A stretch of 5,231 nucleotides of DNA from DASUAO01 sp046484625 (GTDB lineage Bacteria; Actinomycetota; Acidimicrobiia; IMCC26256; PALSA-555): the NCBI GenBank assembly GCA_046484625.1, contig JAWOIO010000034.1, positions 1-5,231 of the forward strand. Reading direction: 5' to 3'. A program made the translations under genes and the position numbers. The notes beneath the pieces were generated by a model. That model saw nothing but the letters and a program-made list of their open reading frames with translations, did not search any database and had not been told where the DNA came from. This document shows, in pieces, positions 1 through 5,176 of this stretch; the stretch's first letter is position 1; each line of letters begins with the position of its first letter.

Positions 1-247
1 CGGCAGTCACGACGACGACACTTCCGCTCACCGCGGTCTCGTCCGAGAACACGGTCTCGCGCTGGGCTTCGACAACTGAGAGCACGACCAAGAGGAGCGT
101 GAGAGCGATTGGCACTTCCTCATGATCGAGCGCCGCCGCAACAATCGCCGTTGCTGCGATCACTCCAGAAACTGCAGAGGCAATCGCGGCACGACCAACT
201 CGACCGCGTCCCACCAGACAAATCTGAGCAGGACTATGACCGTCCAT
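1..247 (-). CDS. N-terminal part of a membrane protein coupled to the sigma factor gene (truncated by window edge)
   Basis: The frame opens at an ATG at 247 and stays open to the window edge, giving 82 codons (it starts MDGHSPAQICLVGRG). The start is set by a TGATG overlap with the stop codon of the sigma factor gene, which implies translational coupling in one transcript. After a short basic stretch (residues 14-19) there are two hydrophobic segments, about residues 20-40 and 46-60, and a third begins near 75. The pattern resembles the membrane N-termini of the two HD-GYP-like proteins in this window: a helix ending VLSVVEAQ, a polar turn, then S-x-S and another helix, compared with VLSIFAAN...S-x-S in the 443-residue protein. 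By position it could be a membrane anti-sigma factor or sensor. By resemblance it could be a third HD-GYP-like protein. The catalytic part, if any, lies outside the window, so the function is open. Confidence 0.72.
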   Translation of the reverse strand, partial: MDGHSPAQICLVGRGRVGRAAIASAVSGVIAATAIVAAALDHEEVPIALTLLLVVLSVVEAQRETVFSDETAVSGSVVVVTA

Positions 248-249
248 CA
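245..249 (-). other. TGATG stop/start overlap coupling the sigma factor to the downstream membrane protein
   Basis: On the minus strand the sigma factor stop TGA (249-247) shares its A with the ATG (247-245) of the next gene. This arrangement is typical of termination-reinitiation coupling and argues for fixed co-production of the two proteins. No separate ribosome binding site is evident for the second gene. Confidence 0.75.
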
Positions 250-957
250 CGGCGATTCCTCGCGAGGCTGCGCCTGACCTCCGACAACTCGCTGCCCATA
301 CAAGTCGAGCAGTTGCTCGTAGCACGATGTGCAGCCGTCGCACAGCTCCAAGTGGCGAGCGAGCTGCGCTCGGACCGGTCGCGACAGCAGGCCTCGGTGA
401 TAGCGACCGAGTCGGACGCGAACGTCGCGGCAGTCCGCGGGTCCCGCTTCGGCGACCGTCTCCATGCACGCAGTGACGAGCTCCTCGCGCGCTCGGTGCA
501 CACGCTGCCGCGCCGCCACCGGCGTGATCCCGAGACGCTCCGAGATCGTGTGGTAGTCGAGCCGCTCGCCGTAGCGAAGCTCGATCACCTCCCGGCTCGT
601 GTTCGAGAGCATCTGCATCGCGGCGCTCGCGACCGAGACATCGAGCGCATTGAGCACTTGCTCTTCCGGCTCGAGATCCTCCGATGCGATGCGCTCTGCG
701 GCATCCGACCCGACGAAACGGCGACCCCCTCGCGCCCGCAGAGAGTTCCGCCACACGTTCCGAACCGCCGTGAGGAGATATGAGCGGATCTTCGATTCGT
801 CGTGGATGTACTCGGCGCGTCGCAAGACGTTCAACAACGCTGTCTGCGCGAGGTCCTCTGCCTCGGCAGGGTTCCTCGAGAGCCGACGCGCGAGACGGAC
901 TGCGTCGTCTCGGTACTGCGCGATCAGTAGGTAGAGCTCTTCTGGTGCCGCGTCCAT
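247..957 (-). CDS. ECF-type RNA polymerase sigma factor with a fused C-terminal zinc-finger (zf-HC2/ZAS-like) domain
   Basis: This 236-residue protein is a group 4 sigma factor that would direct core RNA polymerase to a specific regulon. Region 2 spans about residues 10-75, including the AEAEDLAQTALLNVLRR segment and the RSYLLTAVRNVWRN segment. Region 4 spans about 105-160, with the helix-turn-helix around TISERLGITPVAARQRVHRAR. A typical ECF protein ends about here, but this one continues about 75 residues. The tail carries C176, then H202, C206 and C209 (HLELCDGC), which is the Cys...His-x3-Cys-x2-Cys pattern of zf-HC2 anti-sigma domains. The sigma factor may therefore carry its own zinc- or redox-sensing module. 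The start is ATG 957, with a weak GGGG-containing ribosome site 7 nt upstream and a good promoter further up. The stop overlaps the start of the next gene. The hydratase gene upstream on the same strand is separated by 136 bp and probably transcribed separately. Confidence 0.93.
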   Translation of the reverse strand: MDAAPEELYLLIAQYRDDAVRLARRLSRNPAEAEDLAQTALLNVLRRAEYIHDESKIRSYLLTAVRNVWRNSLRARGGRRFVGSDAAERIASEDLEPEEQVLNALDVSVASAAMQMLSNTSREVIELRYGERLDYHTISERLGITPVAARQRVHRAREELVTACMETVAEAGPADCRDVRVRLGRYHRGLLSRPVRAQLARHLELCDGCTSCYEQLLDLYGQRVVGGQAQPREESP

Positions 958-1001
958 CGCACCGCCCCGAGTGTTCCGCCGCCGCAGATGCCTGTCGGCC
1001 G

Positions 1002-1030
1002 AACATATCGATTTGCACGAACGATGTCTA
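1002..1030 (-). promoter_or_regulatory. Predicted sigma-70-type promoter of the sigma factor gene
   Basis: On the minus strand, TAGACA (1030-1025) matches the -35 consensus TTGACA at five of six positions. It is followed by exactly 17 nt and then TATGTT (1007-1002), a TANNNT -10 element. Transcription would start near 995, leaving a leader of about 38 nt before the ATG at 957. It is the best promoter I found in the window. It resembles a housekeeping promoter, so basal expression need not depend on the ECF factor itself. Confidence 0.55.
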
Positions 1031-1093
1031 TGGGAATGATCGCCCGTTCAGCCGTCACTACCGATCGCCGAACTTGTCGCAGCGCGACTCTGC

Positions 1094-1879
1094 CTACCGC
1101 CCGGTCCAGCGAGGTGAACGCTTGTCGGCGAACGCGGCCACGCCTTCGGCTGCATCGTCGGAGAGCGTGGTGACCGTGAGCATCGCCTGGAGATAGTCGA
1201 GCGCGTGATCGGCATCCAGGTCGAGCACGTGATGGAACGCTGACTTGCCGAGTCTCAGCACAAGCGGCGACTTGGAGGCCAGGTCGCGTGCGAGTGCATC
1301 GACAGCGTTGTCGAGTTCAGTGACCGGTACAACGCGGTTGACGAGGCCGACCTGCTCGGCCTCTGCGGAATCGACACGTCGGCCCGTCATCATCAGCTCG
1401 AGCACGAGGCGCGGGGGAATCGATCGCAGCAGCGGGATCGTGATCATGTACGGCCAGAGGCCGACGTTCACTTCGGGAGTCCCGAACTGTGCGTCGTCGG
1501 CGGCGATCACGAAATCGCACGACATCGCTAGCCCGAACCCTCCGGCGAGGGCGTACCCACGGACGCGTGCGATCGTCGGCTTTCCGAGCGACCACAGGTC
1601 GCGGAACAGGTCGGCGAACGCTCCACGCCCATCGTGCGCGGCGATCGCGCCCGAGTTGTCGGCGATCCCGGTGAGATCGGCACCCGCGCAGAACGCTTGG
1701 TCCCCAGCGCCGGTGATCACGACCACGCGCACATCGTCGTCGGCACGAGCGTCGGCGAGCCCATCGCGGAGCCCGCGCATCACATCGAACGAGATTGCGT
1801 TCCGTCGTTCCGGTCGGTTGATCGTCAGGCGCGCGATCCCGTCGCCGACCGAGTACTCGAGTTCCGCCACGGCTCGCAT
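1094..1879 (-). CDS. Enoyl-CoA hydratase/isomerase (crotonase) family protein
   Basis: This 261-residue protein has the usual length and order of a crotonase. Near the N-terminus is LTINRPERRNAIS (18-30). Next is the CoA/oxyanion-hole motif AFCAGADL (62-69), then the second oxyanion segment GYALAGGFGLAMSCD (108-122), FGTPEVNVGLWP (132-143), and a C-terminal EGVAAFADKRSPRW. Such enzymes act on acyl-CoA thioesters in the cytoplasm, most often in beta-oxidation. The glutamate of the FGxPE motif (E136, equivalent to rat hydratase Glu164) is present. The position of the other catalytic glutamate (rat Glu144, in GGGCEL) is Gly116, so simple hydratase activity is uncertain and an isomerase or another crotonase reaction is possible. 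The start could be ATG 1879 or GTG 1870. The GTG sits 7 nt after a TACGAT element and would suit a leaderless mRNA. An in-frame extension upstream to 2155 is antisense to the DUF5317 gene and is not credible. No CoA-pathway partner is adjacent. Confidence 0.92.
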   Translation of the reverse strand: MRAVAELEYSVGDGIARLTINRPERRNAISFDVMRGLRDGLADARADDDVRVVVITGAGDQAFCAGADLTGIADNSGAIAAHDGRGAFADLFRDLWSLGKPTIARVRGYALAGGFGLAMSCDFVIAADDAQFGTPEVNVGLWPYMITIPLLRSIPPRLVLELMMTGRRVDSAEAEQVGLVNRVVPVTELDNAVDALARDLASKSPLVLRLGKSAFHHVLDLDADHALDYLQAMLTVTTLSDDAAEGVAAFADKRSPRWTGR

Positions 1880-1883
1880 CGTA
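1878..1883 (-). promoter_or_regulatory. Possible -10 element for a leaderless hydratase transcript
   Basis: TACGAT reads on the minus strand at 1883-1878 and is followed by 7 nt and GTG at 1870-1868, in frame with the hydratase. Since transcription usually begins about 7 nt after the -10 element, the mRNA would begin at or next to this GTG. The ATG at 1879 overlaps the element and would then be upstream of the transcript. No good -35 is visible, and the support is positional only. Confidence 0.35.
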
Positions 1884-1892
1884 GGCACCGGG

Positions 1893-1910
1893 AGCGGGCG
1901 GGCGCCCGCT
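1893..1910. repeat. Perfect GC-rich inverted repeat between divergent genes (possible operator)
   Basis: AGCGGGCG, a 2-nt GG spacer and CGCCCGCT form an 18-nt inverted repeat with 8-bp perfect arms. It lies in the short gap between the divergent hydratase and DUF5317 genes, between the two candidate -10 elements, and its last base is the first base of the plus-strand -10. This position suits a regulator site acting on both genes. GC-rich palindromes also occur by chance in DNA of this composition. Confidence 0.4.
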
Positions 1911-1915
1911 ACGTT
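1910..1915 (+). promoter_or_regulatory. Possible -10 element for a leaderless DUF5317 transcript
   Basis: TACGTT (TANNNT type) lies 7 nt before the GTG at 1923, which is the spacing expected when transcription starts on the first base of the start codon. No Shine-Dalgarno sequence precedes this GTG, which agrees with a leaderless message. No convincing -35 box is present. Confidence 0.42.
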
Positions 1916-1922
1916 CTCAGTT

Positions 1923-2537
1923 GTGTGGTTGCTGATCCTGACGTTGATCGCCGCCGTCATTGTGGTGATCGTCACGGGTGGGTCGTTCCGTGAGCTCGGT
2001 CGGATGCGGTTCGCAGGTGTGTGGCTCCTCTTCGCCGGGCTCGCACTCCAGACCGTGCTCGAGTTCATCGACCTCCCACGGAGCCAGTTCGAGACCGTGG
2101 GGTATGGCGTCCTCATGGTCTCGTACGCCTTGGTCCTCGGGTTCTGCTTCTCCAACCTTCAGACGCGCGGGTTCGGCGTGATCTCGATCGGCATCGCCCT
2201 GAACGCGCTGGTGATCGGACTCAATCAGGGAATGCCAACCGTCCCGATCGGAAACGACGCGGCCGGGAATCGAGTCCGGAAGGTGATCGAGCAGACCGTG
2301 AAGCATCGACCGCAGGCCGACGACGATCTCCTCCCCTTCCTCGATGACCGGATCATCCTTCCCGAGCCCTTCGACGAGGTGTTCTCGTTCGGCGACCTGA
2401 TCATGTCGGTCGGGATCTGCGAGCTCGCGTACTTCGGGACCCGGCGTCGACGTCGGCCGCGAGGGACCGGTCAGGCCCGAGTGAGCACTCGCGCGTCGAG
2501 CACTCGCTCGAGAGCGCCGACGACGCGACCGTCGTAG
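1923..2537 (+). CDS. DUF5317 family integral membrane protein
   Basis: From GTG 1923 the protein has 204 residues. Hydrophobic segments lie at about 2-19, 31-48, 60-77, 84-101 and 146-163, so about five membrane helices are likely. DUF5317 hallmarks are visible in order: GGSFREL after the first helix, NQGMP (101-105), a KH pair (117-118), a polar DDDLLPFLDDRIILPEP stretch (123-139), and FSFGDLIMSVG (144-154). The family is common in actinobacteria and has no established function. The GTG start is chosen because the open frame further upstream is antisense to the hydratase and because the first helix begins directly after it. The tail after residue 173 begins RRRRRPRG and is Arg/Ser/Thr-rich. 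Its last 22 codons are antisense to the end of the converging HD-GYP-like gene, so the tail is probably not conserved. Family assignment is from motif memory, not a search. Confidence 0.88.
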   Translation: MWLLILTLIAAVIVVIVTGGSFRELGRMRFAGVWLLFAGLALQTVLEFIDLPRSQFETVGYGVLMVSYALVLGFCFSNLQTRGFGVISIGIALNALVIGLNQGMPTVPIGNDAAGNRVRKVIEQTVKHRPQADDDLLPFLDDRIILPEPFDEVFSFGDLIMSVGICELAYFGTRRRRRPRGTGQARVSTRASSTRSRAPTTRPS

Positions 2538-3649
2538 ACGTAGAGGGGCCCGGTGTACAGGGCCTCGAGCGCCCAAGCCGCGTGCTCGGGCTGTCCTTCG
2601 GTGAGCTCGTCGAACGCGCTGGCGACCTTCAGGATCTGGCCTGCCAGCGCGTCCTTCTGTTGCCCGGGGACTCCGGGAACCCGGTGGAGCAGCGGCGCCG
2701 CCGCGACGATGTCGCCGGCGGGCGCAAGGATGTCGCTTGTCCTGAGCATCTCCGCACCGACGGTCGCGATCGCCGTCGCGTCGAGGACCTCCCCGTCGGC
2801 CGGTGCGTCGAGGCAGACGGCGCCGAGGTGGTGCAGCAAGGCAGCGGTCTCGAGATGCTCGACCTCGGACTCGGAGAGATGCAGATCGCGACCGATCGCG
2901 ACCGCGAGCGCCGCCACTCTCTCTACGTGACCTTCCCGGACCAGCCCACCGAGCTCCGGAGCCACGCCGAGTGCCTCGACCGTCTGACGGAAATTCCGCC
3001 GAGTCGAGGCGAGGAGCTCGAACGAGTACCAGGCTGCGAGCAGCGGGATGCTGAACAGCAGCGGGCCCCAGAGTCCGAGGCGGCCGTCACGGCCGATACC
3101 TGCGTACCCGACCGCCATGAGCATCCCCGATGTCACGAGGGCGAGATCTGCACCCCGTGCGGTCAACGGCGCGATCCGACGCGATCGGACGAGCGTCACC
3201 AGGTCGGCAACGATGACCATCGAGACGCTGGCCCCGGCCAGGGCGAGCAAGACGCTCGCCTCCGTGGACTGCTCTCTCGTCGCATCGAGAACGACGTGAT
3301 ACGTCACGCCCGCGATCGCCACCTCGGTGAATCGCTCGAGGAGCAACAGACCCTTTGCGAGGACGGGGGCGGGAGCCGGACGCAAGAGAACCGCAACGAC
3401 GCACGCGACCGCGACGCAGATGGCGAAGTCCCGTGGATCCGCCGCTCGTGTGAGAACGACCACGACCGCGAAGGAGATCGGGAGCGGTGCGCGTCGCAGC
3501 GGACGCAGCTCGAACAGCTCTCCGATCACGAGCGCGACCGCCAGCACGATGAGGTCGGTGACCGATCGACCCGCGCCGGCGAGGATCGCACCCGCGAACG
3601 CGACGAGCCCAGCGCCGGCGACCAACGCGATCCGTCCGACGCGACTCAT
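2471..3649 (-). CDS. Membrane protein with a degenerate HD-GYP-like domain (probable pseudoenzyme)
   Basis: This 392-residue protein has a hydrophobic N-terminal half with several helices (about 8-26, 30-45, 58-67, 77-90, 108-120, 132-155, 168-184 and 192-212). A cytoplasmic domain follows that aligns with the HD-GYP-like domain of its operon partner. GHVERVA (240-246) is conserved and places H241 correctly. The HD motif reads LLHHLGA (271-277), so the Asp is His and the following Lys is Ala. The later metal His aligns with I294, and the Asp of the DAFDAMTS motif becomes S344 (ASAFDELT). The GYP signature is absent. Most metal ligands are therefore gone and phosphodiesterase activity is unlikely, so a binding or partner role is inferred. 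The start ATG overlaps the stop of the upstream gene (ATGA), indicating coupled translation. The 3' end overlaps the converging DUF5317 gene by 67 bp. Confidence 0.85.
   Translation of the reverse strand: MSRVGRIALVAGAGLVAFAGAILAGAGRSVTDLIVLAVALVIGELFELRPLRRAPLPISFAVVVVLTRAADPRDFAICVAVACVVAVLLRPAPAPVLAKGLLLLERFTEVAIAGVTYHVVLDATREQSTEASVLLALAGASVSMVIVADLVTLVRSRRIAPLTARGADLALVTSGMLMAVGYAGIGRDGRLGLWGPLLFSIPLLAAWYSFELLASTRRNFRQTVEALGVAPELGGLVREGHVERVAALAVAIGRDLHLSESEVEHLETAALLHHLGAVCLDAPADGEVLDATAIATVGAEMLRTSDILAPAGDIVAAAPLLHRVPGVPGQQKDALAGQILKVASAFDELTEGQPEHAAWALEALYTGPLYVYDGRVVGALERVLDARVLTRA
3646..3649 (-). other. ATGA overlap coupling the two HD-GYP-like genes
   Basis: The minus strand reads ATGA at 3649-3646. 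ATG (3649-3647) starts the degenerate protein and TGA (3648-3646) ends the 443-residue protein. The overlap implies one transcript and coupled translation, which fits a functional pair. Confidence 0.8.
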
Positions 3650-4977
3650 CGGTTCACGCTCTCTTCGACCTCGAGATCGCCGAGCCCCGCGGACCCCGTC
3701 CCGACAATCGGGGGCGGAACATCGAACTCGGCGATGTCGGTCTCGAACCCGTCGCCGTAGCGCTCACCCGCGCGCTCGATCACGGTGATGAGCGCCTCGA
3801 CGCACTCAGTGTCGAACTGCGTTCCGGCCTTGTCGCGCAGCTCGGCGAATGCGACCTCCTGGCGGAGTGCGCGTCGATAGGCGCGCGTCGACGTCATCGC
3901 ATCGAACGCATCCACGACCGTGATGATCCGCGTCTCGATCGGGGCGGTCGCCGAACCCTCGGCCTCGATGCTCGGCGCGATGGGGGCGAGAAAGTCGATC
4001 CGGCGGAGGAGCTCGACCGAGACGGGCTCGTGCCTGCGCATCTGCTCGAACTCCGACTCGGTCAGGCGGCCGGGCTTGTTGAGGATCTGATTCGGGACGA
4101 TGAGCTTGCCGATGTCGTGCATGAGCGCCGCGTAGCGCAGCCGTTCCAGCTCGGCCGGGCGGAACCCGAGCTCGACACCGATGCGTTCGGAGAACCGCGC
4201 GACGCGCTCGACGTGACCCGCGGTGTATCGGTCCTTTGATTCCAATGTCCGGATCAAGGTCGAGATGGTCGCCTCCTGAGCCTCTCGGAGCGCGAGGTAG
4301 GAGGCGAAGGCAGTTCGGGCGATGAGGATCGGCGCAACGAAGAGCGGAAGCACCCAGGCCCCAACATCGACATACAACTGGCCGAGAAGGACTCCCATCA
4401 GCGCGAACGGGTAGATCTGCATGTCGCCTAGCCACAGTTCCTCCGCCACCGCCTTGACCGGCCTCCGATCATGAAGCGACAACGCCGCCGTAAGGAGTGC
4501 AAAGTTCACAAGCGAGTACATGAGCGCCGCGGGGATTGACGCGAGCAACAGACCTGGTACGGAGTCGAGCACCTCGTCGGGAACAACCGAGTAGATGGCG
4601 GCAGCGGCAAGCGCGCTCAGGCCAAGGCTGCCCGAGTTGAACATCGCCTTACGCCAATCTCGCTCGCGAATATGGGGCAGGTAGAGCCCGGCGCATATTC
4701 CGACTATCAGGGGTCCGAGGAACTGTGCGTTTCCGTGGAAGGCGACGACGGATGCGATGCACAGCATGAAACTTGCGCTGAGCGCGGAGTCGTTGGGCAA
4801 GACAACGCTCGTGTTGGCCGCGAAGATCGAGAGCACGCCGAAAATCAAGATCGCCGTGACGTCCAGTGTTGGGCCTCGAACCGCGAGAACCACCCCAGCG
4901 ATCAGCGCGACGAACCCGATGCCCACGCATAACGAGGTGAGCGCAGAACCGGTGCGACGGGAAGTTGAATCAGTCAT
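3646..4977 (-). CDS. Membrane-anchored HD-GYP-like phosphohydrolase domain protein lacking the GYP segment
   Basis: This 443-residue protein has a membrane region of about eight hydrophobic segments (about 11-33, 39-57, 67-82, 86-100, 117-131, 141-166, 187-203 and 205-222), followed by an HD-GYP-like domain at about 240-403. Visible motifs are YTAGHVERV (H255), LMHDIGK (H287, D288, K291), NQILNKPGRLT, RRHEPVS (H316), VVDAFDAMTS (D356), RAYRRAL and KAGTQFD. HD-GYP enzymes hydrolyse cyclic di-GMP with two or three metals. Here the segment that should carry the HH(H/E) pair and DGxGYPxG, between APSI (334-337) and IETRIITVVDAFD, is reduced to about ten residues. Two metal ligands and the family signature are therefore missing. 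Activity may be lost or altered. The start is ATG 4977 (MTDSTSRR); no ribosome site is evident, and the frame continues upstream to a TTG at 5109 with unconvincing sequence. It is the first gene of an operon with the degenerate paralogue. Confidence 0.9.
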   Translation of the reverse strand: MTDSTSRRTGSALTSLCVGIGFVALIAGVVLAVRGPTLDVTAILIFGVLSIFAANTSVVLPNDSALSASFMLCIASVVAFHGNAQFLGPLIVGICAGLYLPHIRERDWRKAMFNSGSLGLSALAAAAIYSVVPDEVLDSVPGLLLASIPAALMYSLVNFALLTAALSLHDRRPVKAVAEELWLGDMQIYPFALMGVLLGQLYVDVGAWVLPLFVAPILIARTAFASYLALREAQEATISTLIRTLESKDRYTAGHVERVARFSERIGVELGFRPAELERLRYAALMHDIGKLIVPNQILNKPGRLTESEFEQMRRHEPVSVELLRRIDFLAPIAPSIEAEGSATAPIETRIITVVDAFDAMTSTRAYRRALRQEVAFAELRDKAGTQFDTECVEALITVIERAGERYGDGFETDIAEFDVPPPIVGTGSAGLGDLEVEESVNR

Positions 4978-5032
4978 GGTCGAGAGGTGAAAGATCCGGG
5001 CGGAAGGGGCAGGGTCTCGGCTCGTCGCATGC

Positions 5033-5125
5033 CTACCGCCAAATGCGGCTGGCGCCGCCAGAGAGCAGCAACGCCGAAACAGTCGAGCTGATGATGGCAA
5101 TGCGTGCAATCACCCTTTTCGTCAT
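5033..5125 (-). CDS. Possible small signal-peptide-like or leader ORF (30 aa)
   Basis: ATG 5125 to TAG 5035-5033 encodes 30 residues: a basic start (MTKR), a hydrophobic core (about residues 5-21, ending ALLL) and SGGASRIWR. It looks like a signal peptide or a single membrane helix. A G-rich stretch, GGGGGGA, lies with its last G 7 nt before the ATG and could pair with the anti-Shine-Dalgarno sequence. This is a stronger ribosome site than that of the HD-GYP-like gene, whose ATG is 55 nt downstream. It may be a small membrane protein, an upstream leader ORF affecting the operon, or the remnant of a secreted protein. The short length means chance cannot be excluded. Confidence 0.4.
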   Translation of the reverse strand: MTKRVIARIAIISSTVSALLLSGGASRIWR

Positions 5126-5156
5126 GGCGAATCCCCCCAATCAATGGGAACTCCCG

Positions 5157-5176
5157 TCGACCTAGCTAGGGGTCGA
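5157..5176. repeat. Palindrome CCTAGCTAGG within a longer inverted repeat
   Basis: CCTAGCTAGG at 5161-5170 is a perfect 10-bp palindrome. It can alternatively fold as TCGACC (5157-5162) pairing with GGTCGA (5171-5176) around an 8-nt loop. It lies upstream of the small ORF and the HD-GYP-like operon and contains the TAG of the possible gene tail at the edge. It could be an operator. It has no T-tract, so it is not a convincing terminator. Confidence 0.35.

Noticed and set aside
109..783. Plus-strand frame of 224 codons opposite the sigma factor.
   Set aside because: Low-complexity Arg-rich translation, fully antisense to the clear ECF sigma factor and the coupled membrane gene.
1076..1088. 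GTCGC-AGC-GCGAC hairpin just after the hydratase stop as a terminator.
   Set aside because: The stem is only 5 bp, there is no T-tract, and such small GC hairpins are expected by chance here.
1245..1922. Plus-strand open frame joined to the DUF5317 gene, which would make a 430-residue protein.
   Set aside because: This part is antisense to the hydratase, is Ser/Arg/Thr-rich with no recognisable domain, and DUF5317 proteins start with the helix at 1923.
1880..2155. In-frame N-terminal extension of the hydratase by 92 residues.
   Set aside because: It is antisense to the well-supported DUF5317 gene, has no family similarity, and the crotonase domain begins normally near 1870-1879.
2582..3760. 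Long plus-strand frame of 392 codons opposite the HD-GYP-like genes.
   Set aside because: The translation is rich in Arg, Glu and Asp with no hydrophobic or domain pattern, typical of the shadow of a GC-rich membrane protein gene.
3940..3990. Frameshift as the cause of the missing GYP segment.
   Set aside because: The frame is continuous, and sequence on both sides aligns in the same frame, so an in-frame deletion or a true subfamily difference fits better.
4978..5109. Upstream start at TTG 5109 for the HD-GYP-like protein, adding 44 residues.
   Set aside because: The added residues are Arg/Ala/Ser-rich, overlap the small ORF in another frame, and MTDSTSRR followed by the first helix is a natural N-terminus.
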